This document shows positions 43,005 to 55,500 of a DNA stretch of 64,000 nucleotides, piece by piece; within the stretch, counting starts at the first letter, position 1; the number at the start of each line of letters is the position of its first letter. A program made the translations under genes and the position numbers. The notes under the pieces are model-generated. The model was given only the letters and a program-made list of their open reading frames with translations, ran no database searches and was not told the DNA's origin. This DNA is from Aegilops tauschii subsp. strangulata. Its lineage: Eukaryota; Streptophyta; Magnoliopsida; Poales; Poaceae. The DNA is taken from contig NC_053035.3 in the NCBI RefSeq assembly GCF_002575655.3, positions 89,305,322 to 89,369,321 on the forward strand, given 5' to 3'.

Positions 43005-46000
43005 TGTAACACCCTGAGAATCATGCTACAGTAACCCCCTGTGATTAAGCTAATCATGTGCTAAACAGGGCTTGATCACATTTGGATCACCTTCCTTTTC
43101 AAACTCCTAGTTCAAACTTCAAATATAATTAAAGTGGAAAATAAAAGTTTTCAAAAATTCAAACAAAAATGTCCAGTGGGTTCTAAATAATACACTGGTA
43201 ATTATGGTGGAGAAAACACATTTTTATAAAATGTCTAAATACTTTTAAATGAAATAAAACAGAAAACAGGAACAGTCAGAAAAAAAAAGGGGAGCAGGCC
43301 TTCCCCCCCCCCCCACTGGACCCGCGGCCCAAACCCCCCCCCCCCGGCCCAAGCTGGGCCGCCACCCGCGCCCCGGCCCAGCCCACCTCCCACCCCCCCC
43401 CCCCCCCGCGTCCCCTTCCTGTTCCCCCGACCGGGACGGAACAGTGGCCGTCCCCGCCGCATCCCCTCGCCGGCGACGGGGAGGATAAGGGCGCCAGCTC
43501 CCCCGCCTCCTCGGGCCTCTCTCCCACTCGCCCCCGCTCTCCCTCGGCCTCTGCGCCTTCTCCCCCGCCAGATCCCCCTCCCTCTCCCCTCCGTTCCCCT
43601 CTGCCCGAGAGCGCTCGCCGCCGTTCACCGTCGTTCACACGGCCACCGTACCCGCCTCGCCGCCCCAAGGTGTCTCCAAGGACCGCCGTCGCCCGCTGCT
43701 GCGTCTGGTGCAGCCCGTTGGAGACCGGAGCCCCTACAACGAACGCACCAAGCTCGCCTTCATCTTCGGACGCCGGCGACCCCCTTCTTCCCCGGCGACG
43801 ACCTGCTGCTCCTAAGCACCCACGGGCCCTTCTTGCGCCGCGCGGTGAGCTCCTCTACCTCCTCCCTCTCTCCGCTAGCTCGCTCGCGCTCCGTAGCTAC
43901 TTCCCCGCGCGCGCCCGAACGCCACGCCGCGGAGCTCGCCGCCGGCGTGTCTCCGGTGACCAAATGGTCACGGGCGTTGGCCCGCTAGCCCGACCGCACC
44001 GTGCCGCACCCACCTAGCTAGCTAGTTCGGTCGTTCGCGCGCTCTAGCGTAGCTCCCCTCGGGCACCCGTAGCTCCTCGCCGCCGGCGAGTTCGTAGCGC
44101 ACGTCTCCGGCCGTTCCAGCCCCTCCGGCCACCGCCGTTGGACGCGCGACGTCGAGCCGCGTCGTACGCGCCCAGCCCCGCCCCCGCAAACCCACTGTGG
44201 GCGAAACCCGAAGCTCACCCGCGCATCGCCGCCGCGCTGGAGCTCGCCGGAGCCCCTCTCCGGTGCCCTGCCGACGTGGCCGGCCGGGCCCCACCCCTGG
44301 GTCACTGCCAGTGGCCCCCACGGGCCCAGTTGACTGGGTTGACCCAGTCAACTGCTGACTGGGCAGGCCCAGTCACTGACATGCGGGCCCCGCCGCAAAA
44401 ACTAAAAAAGAAAATTAAAAAGAAAATGTTTTATAAATAAAAATAATTATTTTAACTAATCACTCACTGACATATGGGGCCCACCCCTCTAATTATACTG
44501 TTAGATTAATTTAAATAGATATTAGACTAACAGAGGCTGACATGTGGGTCCCACTGGACCCACCTGTCTGGTTTGACTGGTCAGCCGACCAGTTGACCTG
44601 CTGACGTCAGCATTACCTCATGCTGACGTCATAATTCATTTTTCTGAATATAAATAATTCCAGAAATTCAAATAAACTTTGAAAATTCATATCTTTTAAA
44701 CCGTAACTCGGATGAAATTGTTTTCTATATGAAAGTTGCTCAGAACGACGAGACGAATCCGAATACGCAGTCCGTTCCTCCACCACACCTCCCTAACCTA
44801 TCGAACTAGCAACTTTCCCCCTCCGGTCCGTCTGTCCGAAAACGCGAAACATCGGGAATACCTCCCGGATGTTCCCCCCCTTCCCCGGTAACACCTACTG
44901 TCGCGTTAGGGCACCCCTAGCACCGCTCATTGTCATGTCACGCATCGTCATGCTTATGTTTGCATTGTATTTACTGTTTCTTCCCCCCCTTCTCTCCGGT
45001 AGACTACGAGACCGACACTGCTGCTGCCCAGTTCGACTACGGAGTCGACGACCCCTCCTACTTGCCAGAGCAACCAGGCAAGCCCCCCCTTGATCACCAG
45101 ATATCGCCTACTCTACTCTCTACTACTTGCATTAGAGTAGTGTAGCATGTTACTACTTTCGATATCCTATTCTGATGCATAGCCTATCCTTGCTAACTAC
45201 TGTTGTTACCTTTACCTGCAATCCTATCTGCTTAGTCTAGGATGCTAGATTTCCATCAGTGGCCCTACATTCTTGTCCGTCTGCTGTGCTATACTATCGG
45301 GCCGTGATCACCTGGGCGGTGATCACGGGCATATACTTATATACTATATACATGATACATGTGATGACTAAAGTCGGGTCGGCTCGTAGGAGTACCCGCA
45401 AGTGGATCTTTGTGGCGGAGCGACAGGGCAGGTTGAGACCGCCTAGGTAAGAGGTGGGCCTGGCCCTGGTCGGCGTTCGCGGATACTTAACACGCTTAAC
45501 GAGATCTTGGTATTTGATCTGAGTCTGGCCATTTGGTCTATACGCACTAACCATCTACGTGGGAGTAGTTATGGGTATCCCGACGTCGTGGTATCAGCCG
45601 AAGCTCTTTTGACGTCAGCGACTGAGTGGCGCGCGCCGTGTTGGACCGCTTTGACGTAACCGCCGTGATCGTGTGGGTTGCTAGGTCTGCTCGCGGCCGC
45701 GTTCGCAACGTGCAGGTGTGCATAGGGCGATGGGCCCAGACCCCTGCGCGCATAGGTTTAGACCGGCGTGCTGACCTCTCTGTTGAGCCTAGGTGGGGCT
45801 GTGACGTGTTGATCTTACGAGGCCGGGCATGACCCAGAAAAGTGTGTCCGGCCAAATGGGATCGAGCGTGTTGGGTTACGTGGTGCACCCCTGCAGGGAA
45901 GTTTATCTATTCGAATAGCCGTGTCCCTCGGTAAAAGGACGACCCGGAGTTGTACCTTGAGCTTATGACAACTAGAACTGGATACTGAATAAAATACACC

Positions 46001-46737
46001 CTTCCAAGTGCCAGATACAACCCGGTGATCGCTCTCTAACAGGGTGACGAGGAGGGGACCGCCGGGTAGGATTATGCTATGCGATGCTACTTGGAGGACT
46101 TCAATCTACTCTCTTCTACATGCTGCAAGATGGAGATGTCCAGAAGCTTCGTCTTCGACAGGACTAGCTATCCCCCTCTTATTCCGGCATTCTGCAGTTC
46201 AGTCCACTGATATGCCTCTTTACTCATATACCCATGCATATGTAGTGTAGCTCCTTGCTTGCGAGTACTTTGGATGAGTACTCACGGTTGCTTCTCTCCC
46301 TCTTTTTCCCCCTTTCCTTTCTATCTGGTTGTCGCAACCAGATGTTGGAGTCCAGGAGCCAGACGCCACCGTCGACGACGACTCCCACGGCACTGGAGGT
46401 GCCTACTACTACGTGCAGGCCGCTGACGACGACCAGGAGTAGTTAGGAGGTCCCAGGCAGGAGGCCTTGCCTTTTCGATCGTTGCTACTTTTGTGCTAGC
46501 CTTCTTAAGGCAAAACTTGTTTAACTTATGTCTGTACTCAGATATTGTTGCTTCCGCTGACTCCTCTATGATCGAGCACTTGTATTCGAGCCCTCGAGGC
46601 CCCTGGCTTGTATTATGATGCTTGTATGACTTATTTATGTTTTAGAGTTGTGTTGTGATATCTTCCCGTGAGTCCCTGATCTTGGTCGTACACATTTGCG
46701 TGCATGATTAGTGTACGGTCAAATCGGGGGCGTCACA
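43005..46737 (+). repeat. Chromovirus LTR1, 3733 bp
   Basis: Starts TGTAACACCCTGAG and ends GGGGGCGTCACA. A C-rich segment near 43290-43410 contains three poly-C runs. A TATA-like TATAAATA lies at 44649-44656, a candidate promoter. Two acidic open segments, 45002-45077 and 46342-46442, are bounded by splice-like sites. A strong donor-like ctag/gtaagag lies at 45446/45447. Other frames in the LTR (for example 43670-44017) are GC-rich and without recognisable domains. Confidence 0.9.
44649..44656 (+). promoter_or_regulatory. Candidate TATA box in the chromovirus LTR
   Basis: TATAAATA in AT-rich DNA about 1.65 kb into the LTR, followed by a long GC-neutral region. It recurs at the matching place in LTR2 and LTR3. 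Position of transcription start is not shown by sequence. Confidence 0.35.
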
Positions 46738-46740
46738 AGT

Positions 46741-46753
46741 TGGTATCAGAGCC
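46741..46753 (+). other. Primer-binding site, unit A (tRNA-Met type)
   Basis: tggtatcagagcc, three bases after LTR1, the standard complement of initiator tRNA-Met in plant LTR elements. Confidence 0.9.
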
Positions 46754-47071
46754 GACTGCCTGTAGGAACCCCCCTTCCACACTCCTTGGCCGAAGTCGAG
46801 TCTAGTCATTGCAAAACTTTTACTAACATGGCTGTGCGGCTTACGGGCCCACGTCGCCATTGGGTGGTACTAGGATCTTTTACTCCTCGACCTTTACTCT
46901 GGGACTCTGAACTCTCTTCTACTCGGGTTAAACGAATTTACTAACTCTAACACTAGGATCCCGTGACCACATTCACCCCAAAGTTGGATAAGCCATAGTT
47001 GTTTCTCAGAATAGTATTTTGATCAATTCACACACTGTCATTTGACTCCTTTGAAACGTCTTTGCTTTCAG

Positions 47072-47830
47072 ATGGAACCCACGAGGCAGGTTGTTCGCCA
47101 CACGATGGCCATTGGTGCCTCGGGATCATCTGCGGTGCTAGCTGAGATGATGACCTATCTGGGTTATCGCTGGCACCCTGAGTACACCGTCTACGAGGAG
47201 TACCAGGACTTTAACCAGGAGCAGTACCGTGCCATCGTCCACCTCTACTCTCGGGAGTACGACTCCACTACTGTGCTGCACACCGCACATGGTGTTGGTG
47301 TGACCATCGATATGGCTGTCCACGATGCAGCCTATGCTGCTCTGACACGTCTTCGTGGAGAGTATCGGGAGTTGGACACCTCCCCTTTCAGGCACATTGC
47401 TATCGCCTCTGATGTTGGTGCAGAGGGATACTATACTGCTGCCTACTCCACTGTCACCCGAGAGCCCTTCTACCATCAGCACCTGGTTCTGCATGCTGAT
47501 GGGCTGGATCGAGCTAACCGAGCTCTTCGCCACGAGATGTACACCACCCGTCAGCACCTTTACCGTGCTCTGACGCTGCTGCACCCCTTTGTCCAGTCTG
47601 GACAGGTACCGCGTTCTGCGATCTACCCAGCCAGGACCGTGATGCCCCACGGTGTCGGTTGGCCAGAGGTGGGAGGCTACTCTCCCGCACTTGGTCCTCT
47701 TCTGCCACCTGAGCGTCGGGCTCTACACCTGAGTATCCGCGGCCCCCAGTCTGCTGACGTGGAGAGCTATCCGTTGCCTCACTACCAGCTGTCGGGCTAC
47801 GATTACCTCCACAGTACCTCTTGGGACTGA
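47072..47830 (+). CDS. Upstream ORF of unit A, dsRBD-like protein (252 aa)
   Basis: Lies between primer site and gag. I chose the ATG at 47072 because it directly follows a splice-acceptor-like tttgctttcag and opens MEPTRQVVRH; an in-frame ATG at 47042 would add ten residues. Residues 21-95 have the alpha-beta-beta-beta-alpha pattern and spacing of a double-stranded-RNA-binding domain: LAEMMTYLGYR helix, PEYTVYEEYQDF strand, QYRAIVHLYS strand, TTVLHTAHGVG strand, then a DMAVHDAAYAALTRLR helix. The Lys-rich KKxAK motif that contacts RNA is not kept (TIDMAV instead). Residues about 150-175 are helical (RANRALRHEMYTTRQHLY); the rest is Pro/Tyr-rich. Gag follows 237 bases downstream. Function unknown; the fold assignment is by pattern only. 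Confidence 0.7.
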   Translation: MEPTRQVVRHTMAIGASGSSAVLAEMMTYLGYRWHPEYTVYEEYQDFNQEQYRAIVHLYSREYDSTTVLHTAHGVGVTIDMAVHDAAYAALTRLRGEYRELDTSPFRHIAIASDVGAEGYYTAAYSTVTREPFYHQHLVLHADGLDRANRALRHEMYTTRQHLYRALTLLHPFVQSGQVPRSAIYPARTVMPHGVGWPEVGGYSPALGPLLPPERRALHLSIRGPQSADVESYPLPHYQLSGYDYLHSTSWD

Positions 47831-48067
47831 TGTAGGCTTGTTTGTAGTGTTAAAGGCATTCGCCGCGAGCCTGTGTGCCGCCTATGATGTTTTAGTCTAT
47901 GTACTGAACTCTGTGTACTGAACTCTATGCATGACCCCTTTTGTAAGCTATGCCGACTACTATGTAGTAGCTATCGTGCTCCTTTCATTATGCATGTTTC
48001 ATCATGAATGATTCTTGTCATTGCCAATTTTCTCAATGCTGAACTACCCCTGTTATATATTAGCAGG

Positions 48068-51000
48068 ATGGTTAGACCAGGTGGTCGTGGTCGTGGTGGC
48101 GATGCCCCACCACCACCTGAGTACATGGCTGGTATGATCCAACAGTTTGAACTGAACCGCCAATTCATGGAAAATATGATGGCTCAGTTTCCTCGCCCCA
48201 ATATGAACCAGCAGCCAGCCCAAGTGACTCTTCAAGATTTCATACGCCTCAACCCAACCATCTACCGCAGCTCAACTCAGCCTTTGGATGCTGATGACTG
48301 GCTCCGTGACATCACCTATGAGATGGAGTCTGCTGATGTAGCCCCTGCCAGCTATGTCAATTTTGCTTCCTTCTTCTTGAAGGGTCCCGCAGCTCAATGG
48401 TGGGACAGCCACAGGCGTACTCTGCCAGCTGGAACAATCATCACATGGCCAGACTTCCAAGCAGCTTTCCGTGCCCGCTTCATTCCTCAGGGAGTCATGG
48501 ACCGGAAGAAGCGTGAGTTCCGCAACCTCACCCAAGGCAACAAAACTGTCGAAGCTTATCAGCGGGAGTTTCTGGACTTGTCCCGCTATGCTGAAGAAGA
48601 CATTGCAACTGATGCACGCAGACAGGAGAAGTTCCGTGATGGCCTTCAAGCTGACATCAAGCTCGCACTTCTAGTGCATGACTTTGCCGATTTCGCCACC
48701 TTGGTGAATAAGGCCATCAATGTCGAGACTGGTCTGCAGGAATACCAGAGCTCTCAGAGGCGCAACCGTGACACGGGCTCATCTTCGGGCTCGCCCTCAC
48801 AGAAGCGTAAGATATGGATCCCGAACAGCATGTATCGTCCAAATGCACCTGCTCCCAGGAAATCTTATGCTGCACCGCGTCTGCCTCCTCCACCATCTAA
48901 GCAGTCAAAGCTACCAGCTCCCCCACCTGGGGCTCCTGTTCCCACTCCCGATAATGGTCTGTGCTTCAAGTGTGGTCAACCGGGTCACTTTGCCAGGAAC
49001 TGCTATCAGAATCAGAATCAACTGGCCCTTCCAGCAGCTGGCCGTGGTAACAACCAGCCCCGCAACAACAATGCTAAGTCTTATGGTCGTGCTCATGCCA
49101 ACCACGTTGATCTCAGCGAAGCTCAAGACCAGCCTGCTACTGTGATGGGTACACTCCTCGTAAATTCAGTACCAGCATCCGTTTTATTTGATACAGGAGC
49201 ATCCCATTCATTCATTTCAGCAGAATTTGCATTCCTGCATGGCATTAATCACGAAGAGATAAACACTCCGCTAGTGGTACACACCCCAGCGGGCCAATGT
49301 CAAACCTCTATGGTTAGTCGCGATGTTACTGTTGAAATTGAAGGACTGGAATTTCTTGTCTCTCCCATCGTACTGAAGTCCTGTAGCATTGATCTCATTC
49401 TGGGAATGAATTGGTTAACAGCGCATACTGCTTCAATCGTTTGCACCACTAAGACCGTCCATCTGCTACACCCTTCGGATGAGATAGTTACTTACCAAGC
49501 CCATCTGGTGCAAAATGCCGAGGCAAGGCTCTATGCATTGAATGCATTGAACGCTGCACCACTCGAGGGCATTGAAAACATTCCCGTCGTGCGTGAATTC
49601 CTTGACGTCTTTCCTGAAGAACTTCCGGGGATTCCCCCTGCTAGAGCTGTCGAATTCATCATCGACTTGAAACCAGGCACCACTCCTATAGCCAAGCGAC
49701 CCTACAAAATGCCGCCGCATGAACTCCTTGAGCTTAAGGAGGAAATCGACAAGTCTCTTCGCAAAGGATTCATTCGCCCAAGTTGCTCTCCTTGGGGAGC
49801 ACCTTCTCTCTTTGTCAAGAAGAAGGATGGGACAAACCGGTTAGTTCAAGACTACCGTCCTATAAACCAAGCTACCATTCAAAATAAATACCCTCTTCCT
49901 CGGATCAATGATCTGTATGATCAACTGGCGGGTTCGTCAGTGTTCTCTAAGCTCGACTTGAGGTTGGGCTACCACCAGATCCGTGTTCGCGAAGAGGATA
50001 TCCCAAAGACCGCCTTCGTGACTCGCTATGGTTCATACGAGTACACCGTCATGTCTTTCGGTTTAACCAATGCTCCAGCCACCTTCTCTCGTCTGATGAA
50101 CTACATATTCATGGATTACCTCGACAAGTTCGTCGTGGTTTATCTGGATGATATCCTGATATTTTCCAAGAACGAAGAAGAACATGCTGAACATCTTCGT
50201 CTTGTGCTGGAAAAGCTACGAGAACATCAACTTTATGCCAAGTTCTCCAAATGTGAATTCTGGCTACCCGAAGTAACCTATCTGCGGCATGTCATCTCTA
50301 AGGATGGTATTGCCGTCAACCCCGAGCGAGTTCAGGCTATTCTTGATTGGACCCCTCCCAAGAACGTTAAGCAAGTCAGAAGTTTTCTCGGTCTCGCCAG
50401 CTATTGCCGTCGATTTGTCGAGAACTTCTCCAAGATCGCCAAGCCTCTGACTAACCTGTTGCATAAGGGCGTCAAGTTCCAATGGACAGACAAATGTCAG
50501 GAAAGTTTCCAAGCACTCAAAGACAAGTTGACTTCTGCTCCAGTTCTAGCTCCACCTGATACTAAGAAGGACTTTGTCATTTACTGCGACGCTTCCCGTC
50601 AAGGATTAGGCTGTGTCCTAATGCAAGACCGCAGAGTGATTGCTTATGCCTCTCGACAATTGCGCCCTCACGAAGAGAACTACCCAGTTCACAACCTCGA
50701 ACTTGCTGCCGTCATTCATGCGCTGAAGCAGTGGCGACATTACCTTCTCGGTAATCGTTGCGAGATCTTCACTGACCACCAAAGTCTGAAGTATCTGTTT
50801 ACTCAGCCAGATCTGAACCTCCGTCAACAGAGGTGGATGGAGCTTGTTGCAGACTTTGACTTGGGTATCTCCTATACGCCAGGCAAGGCTAATGTAATGG
50901 CTGATGCCTTGAGCCGCAAGTCTTACTGCAACCACCTCCAGGTTCATAAAGTTCAGCCCTCGCTTGTTGAAGAATTCAGGAAGCTGAACCTCCATATTGT

Positions 51001-52546
51001 TCCTCCGGGTGCACTCGCTCCCCCTCCTAAACAATTTGGCAAGGTGAACCTCCACGTTGTTACCCAGGGTTCCCTCAATACCCTAGTTGCTAAACCAGAT
51101 CTCGAGGACAGCATCAAAAGGCTACAGAAGTATGACTCTGAAGCCTACAAGATTAAGCGCTACCTCGCAGGAGGAAAGCCCTCATTCTTCACCATTTCTG
51201 AAGATGGCACCCTATACTTCAAGGGCCGCCTAGTGGTGCCATGTGCAGAGAAAAACCTGGATATGACACAGGAAGTTATGAAAGAAGCTCATGATACGCC
51301 TCTGTGTATCCATCCTGGTAGTACAAAGATGTATCAAGATATCCGTCAGAGATTCTGGTGGACTAATATGAAGCAAGACATTGCTCGTTATGTTGCTGAG
51401 TGTGACGTTTGCCGTCGTATCAAAGCAGAACATCAAAGGCCTGCTGGAACTCTGCAACCTATCTCTATTCCTGAATGGAAATGGGACCATGTTGAGATGG
51501 ACTTCGTCACTGGATTTCCCAAATCGCAGAAAGGTAATGATGCTATTCTTGTCGTCATTGACCGGCTTTCCAAAGTTGCACATTTCCTGGGAGTCAAAGA
51601 AACGATCACTGCTAGCCAGTTGGCAACGCTCTATATGTCCAGGATTGTTTCACTCCACGGTATTCCATTGGTTATCAGTTCAGACCGTGGCAGCTTATTC
51701 ACTTCAAGATTCTGGGCAAGTTTCCAAGAAGCTATGGGCACTCATCTGTCATTTAGTACTGCGTTTCATCCTCAATCGCAAGGACAAGTTGAACGCGTCA
51801 ATCAAGTTCTCGAAGACATGCTTCGAGCTTGCGTTATTTCCTTCGGCAAGAAATGGGAGGAATCTCTCCCGTATGCTGAGTTCTCTTATAATAATAGTTA
51901 TCAAGCTAGTCTGAAGATGGCCCCCTTCGAAGTGTTATATGGACGAAAGTGCCGAACCCCCCTGAACTGGTCAGAAACTGGGGAACGTCCACTCTTCGGT
52001 CCGGATATTATCCAAGATGCCGAAGAACAAGTCCGCATTATTCGCGAGAATCTCAAGACTGCTCAGTCACGTCAGAAGAGTCAGTATGACCGTCATCATA
52101 AAGACATGGTCTATCAACCTGGCGAAAAGGCTTATCTTCGAGTCACACCTATGAAGGGTGCTCACCGCTTCGAGATCAAGGGCAAACTAGCTCCTCGCTA
52201 TATTGGCCCATTCACTATTCTCGAAAGGCGTGGAAAAGTGGCATACCAACTGGAACTACCACCGAACCTTTCTCAGGTTCACGATGTGTTCCATGTGTCA
52301 CAGCTCCGCCGTTGCTTCAAGGATCCAATCCGAGCGGTGGATCACGAAGTGCTCGAATTGCAGCAAGACCTCTCCTATAAGGAGCATCCGGTCCGCATTC
52401 TCGACCAAGCTGAACGCCGCACACGTCAGAAGGCGATCAAGTTTCTCAAAGTCCAGTGGTCGCACCATTCTGAAGATGAGGCCACTTGGGAACGAGAGGA
52501 TCGTCTGCGCGAAGAATACCCCGCACTGTTTCCTTCTACCTCCTAA
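48068..52546 (+). CDS. gag-pol: Gag-Pol polyprotein, unit A (1492 aa from the likely start)
   Basis: Single open frame; the first ATG is 48008, but the likely start is 48068 ([11 protein letters not shown]) after a ttatatattagcag acceptor-like site. Numbering from 48008: gag domain about 75-250; CCHC zinc knuckle 319-332 ([14 protein letters not shown]); protease DTGAS 395-399; reverse transcriptase with YLDD 712-715; RNase H acidic residues D861, E898, D923, D966. Integrase has an HPGSTKMY...CDVC zinc region and catalytic D1165, D1226, E1262 (D-D-35-E spacing). A chromodomain-like tail lies at about 1464-1508 ([20 protein letters not shown]). No stop or missing catalytic residue is visible, so it may be functional. 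Gag and Pol are in one frame with no stop or frameshift between them. Confidence 0.97.
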   Translation: MVRPGGRGRGGDAPPPPEYMAGMIQQFELNRQFMENMMAQFPRPNMNQQPAQVTLQDFIRLNPTIYRSSTQPLDADDWLRDITYEMESADVAPASYVNFASFFLKGPAAQWWDSHRRTLPAGTIITWPDFQAAFRARFIPQGVMDRKKREFRNLTQGNKTVEAYQREFLDLSRYAEEDIATDARRQEKFRDGLQADIKLALLVHDFADFATLVNKAINVETGLQEYQSSQRRNRDTGSSSGSPSQKRKIWIPNSMYRPNAPAPRKSYAAPRLPPPPSKQSKLPAPPPGAPVPTPDNGLCFKCGQPGHFARNCYQNQNQLALPAAGRGNNQPRNNNAKSYGRAHANHVDLSEAQDQPATVMGTLLVNSVPASVLFDTGASHSFISAEFAFLHGINHEEINTPLVVHTPAGQCQTSMVSRDVTVEIEGLEFLVSPIVLKSCSIDLILGMNWLTAHTASIVCTTKTVHLLHPSDEIVTYQAHLVQNAEARLYALNALNAAPLEGIENIPVVREFLDVFPEELPGIPPARAVEFIIDLKPGTTPIAKRPYKMPPHELLELKEEIDKSLRKGFIRPSCSPWGAPSLFVKKKDGTNRLVQDYRPINQATIQNKYPLPRINDLYDQLAGSSVFSKLDLRLGYHQIRVREEDIPKTAFVTRYGSYEYTVMSFGLTNAPATFSRLMNYIFMDYLDKFVVVYLDDILIFSKNEEEHAEHLRLVLEKLREHQLYAKFSKCEFWLPEVTYLRHVISKDGIAVNPERVQAILDWTPPKNVKQVRSFLGLASYCRRFVENFSKIAKPLTNLLHKGVKFQWTDKCQESFQALKDKLTSAPVLAPPDTKKDFVIYCDASRQGLGCVLMQDRRVIAYASRQLRPHEENYPVHNLELAAVIHALKQWRHYLLGNRCEIFTDHQSLKYLFTQPDLNLRQQRWMELVADFDLGISYTPGKANVMADALSRKSYCNHLQVHKVQPSLVEEFRKLNLHIVPPGALAPPPKQFGKVNLHVVTQGSLNTLVAKPDLEDSIKRLQKYDSEAYKIKRYLAGGKPSFFTISEDGTLYFKGRLVVPCAEKNLDMTQEVMKEAHDTPLCIHPGSTKMYQDIRQRFWWTNMKQDIARYVAECDVCRRIKAEHQRPAGTLQPISIPEWKWDHVEMDFVTGFPKSQKGNDAILVVIDRLSKVAHFLGVKETITASQLATLYMSRIVSLHGIPLVISSDRGSLFTSRFWASFQEAMGTHLSFSTAFHPQSQGQVERVNQVLEDMLRACVISFGKKWEESLPYAEFSYNNSYQASLKMAPFEVLYGRKCRTPLNWSETGERPLFGPDIIQDAEEQVRIIRENLKTAQSRQKSQYDRHHKDMVYQPGEKAYLRVTPMKGAHRFEIKGKLAPRYIGPFTILERRGKVAYQLELPPNLSQVHDVFHVSQLRRCFKDPIRAVDHEVLELQQDLSYKEHPVRILDQAERRTRQKAIKFLKVQWSHHSEDEATWEREDRLREEYPALFPSTS

Positions 52547-52563
52547 ATCTCGGGACGAGATTT
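52545..52563 (+). other. Hairpin overlapping the Gag-Pol stop codon, unit A
   Basis: aaatctcg (52545-52552), loop gga, cgagattt (52556-52563): a perfect 8-bp stem that includes part of the TAA stop (52544-52546). The polypurine tract follows within 8 bases. Confidence 0.8.
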
Positions 52564-52566
52564 CTT

Positions 52567-52581
52567 GTAGTGGAGGAGATT
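52567..52581 (+). other. Polypurine tract, unit A
   Basis: gtagtggaggagatt directly before the TGTAAC start of LTR2. Confidence 0.75.
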
Positions 52582-55500
52582 TGTAACACCCTGAGAATCA
52601 TGCTACAGTAACCCCCTGTGATTAAGCTAATCATGTGCTAAACAGGGCTTGATCACATTTGGATCACCTTCCTTTTCAAACTCCTAGTTCAAACTTCAAA
52701 TATAATTAAAGTGGAAAATAAAAGTTTTCAAAAATTCAAACAAAAATGTCCAGTGGGTTCTAAGTAATACACTGGTAATTATGGTGGAGAAAACACATTT
52801 TTATAAAATGTCTAAATACTTTTAAATGAAATAAAACAGAAAACAGGAACAGTCAGAAAAAAAAAGGGGAGCAGGCCTTTCCCCCCCCCCACTGGACCCG
52901 CGGCCCAAACCCCCCCCCCCCCGGCCCAAGCTGGGCCGCCACCCGCGCCCCGGCCCAGCCCACCTCCCCCCCCCCGCGTCCCCTTCCTGTTCCCCCGACC
53001 GGGACGGAACAGTGGCCGTCCCCGCCGCACCCCCTCGCCGGCGACGGGGAGGATAAGGGCGCCAGCTCCCCCGCCTCCTCGGGCCTCTCTCCCACTCGCC
53101 CCCGCTCTCCCTCGGCCTCTGCGCCTTCTCCCCCGCCAGATCCCCCTCCCTCTCCCCTCCGTTCCCCTCTGCCCGAGAGCGCTCGCCGCCGTTCACCGTC
53201 GTTCACACGGCCACCGTACCCGCCTCGCCGCCCCAAGGTGTCTCCAAGGACCGCCGTCGCCCGCTGCTGCGTCTGGTGCAGCCCGTTGGAGACCGGAGCC
53301 CCTACAACGAACGCACCAAGCTCGCCTTCATCTTCGGACGCCGGCGACCCCCTTCTTCCCCGGCGACGACCTGCTGCTCCTAAGCACCCACGGGCCCTTC
53401 TTGCGCCGCGCGGTGAGCTCCTCTACCTCCTCCCTCTCTCCGCTAGCTCGCTCGCGCTCCGTAGCTACTTCCCCGCGCGCGCCCGAACGCCACGCCGCGG
53501 AGCTCGCCGCCGGCGTGTCTCCGGTGACCAAATGGTCACGGGCGTTGGCCCGCTAGCCCGACCGCACCGTGCCGCACCCACCTAGCTAGCTAGTTCGGCC
53601 GTTCGCGCGCTCTAGCGTAGCTCCCCTCGGGCACCCGTAGCTCCTCGCCGCCGGCGAGTTCGTAGCGCACGTCTCCGGCCGTTCCAGCCCCTCCGGCCAC
53701 CGCCGTTGGACGCGCGACGTCGAGCCGCGTCGTACGCGCCCAGCCCCGCCCCCGCAAACCCACTGTGGGCGAAACCCGAAGCTCACCCGCGCATCGCCGC
53801 CGCGCTGGAGCTCGCCGGAGCCCCTCTCCGGTGCCCTGCCGACGTGGCCGGCCGGGCCCCACCCCTGGGTCACTGCCAGTGGCCCCCACAGGCCCAGTTG
53901 ACTGGGTTGACCCAGTCAACTGCTGACTGGGCAAGCCCAGTCACTGACATGCGGGCCCCGCCGCAAAAACTAAAAAAGAAAATTAAAAAGAAAATGTTTT
54001 ATAAATAAAAATAATTATTTTAACTAATCACTCACTGACATATGGGGCCCACCCCTCTAATTATACTGTTAGATTAATTTAAATAGATATTAGACTAACA
54101 GAGGCTGACATGTGGGTCCCACTGGACCCACCTGTCTGGTTTGACTGGTCAGCCGACCAGTTGACCTGCTGACGTCAGCATTACCTCATGCTGACGTCAT
54201 AATTCATTTTTCTGAATATAAATAATTCCAGAAATTCAAATAAACTTTGAAAATTCATATCTTTTAAACCGTAACTCGGATGAAATTGTTTTCTATATGA
54301 AAGTTGCTCAGAACGACGAGACGAATCCGAATACGCAGTCCGTTCCTCCACCACACCTCCCTAACCTATCGAACTAGCAACTTTCCCCCTCCGGTCCGTC
54401 TGTCCGAAAACGCGAAACATCGGGAATACATCCCGGATGTCCCCCCCCCCTTCCCCGGTAACACCTACTGTCGCGTTAGGGCACCCCTAGCACCGCTCAT
54501 TGTCATGTCACGCATCGTCATGCTTATGTTTGCATTGTATTTACTGTTTCTTCCCCCCTTCTCTCCGGTAGACTACGAGACCGACACTGCTGCTGCCCAG
54601 TTCGACTACGGAGTCGACGACCCCTCCTACTTGCCAGAGCAACCAGGCAAGCCCCCCCTTGATCACCAGATATCGCCTACTCTACTCTCTACTACTTGCA
54701 TTAGAGTAGTGTAGCATGTTACTACTTTCGATATCCTATTCTGATGCATAGCCTATCCTTGCTAACTACTGTTGTTACCTTTACCTGCAATCCTATCTGC
54801 TTAGTCTAGGATGCTAGATTTCCATCAGTGGCCCTACATTCTTGTCCGTCTGCTGTGCTATACTATCGGGCCGTGATCACCTGGGCGGTGATCACGGGCA
54901 TATACTTATATACTATATACATGATACATGTGATGACTAAAGTCGGGTCGGCTCGTAGGAGTACCCGCAAGTGGATCTTTGTGGCGGAGCGACAGGGCAG
55001 GTTGAGACCGCCTAGGTAAGAGGTGGGCCTGGCCCTGGTCGGCGTTCGCGGATACTTAACACGCTTAACGAGATCTTGGTATTTGATCTGAGTCTGGCCA
55101 TTTGGTCTATACGCACTAACCATCTACGTGGGAGTAGTTATGGGTATCCCGACGTCGTGGTATCAGCCGAAGCTCTTTTGACGTCAGCGACTGAGTGGCG
55201 CGCGCCGTGTTGGACCGCTTTGACGTAACCGCCGTGATCGTGTGGGTTGCTAGGTCTGCTCGCGGCCGCGTTCGCAACGTGCAGGTGTGCATAGGGCGAT
55301 GGGCCCAGACCCCTGCGCGCATAGGTTTAGACCGGCGTGCTGACCTCTCTGTTGAGCCTAGGTGGGGCTGTGACGTGTTGATCTTACGAGGCCGGGCATG
55401 ACCCAGAAAAGTGTGTCCGGCCAAATGGGATCGAGCGTGTTGGGTTACGTGGTGCACCCCTGCAGGGAAGTTTATCTATTCGAATAGCCGTGTCCCTCGG

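Noticed and set aside
43670..44305. 115-codon plus and 95-codon minus frames repeated in all three LTRs
   Set aside because: Repeated only because the LTR is repeated; GC-rich, no domain, overlapping on both strands.
47138..47650. 170-codon minus-strand frame inside the chromovirus (and its copy at 56707-57219)
   Set aside because: Shadow of the upstream plus-strand ORF; no independent support.
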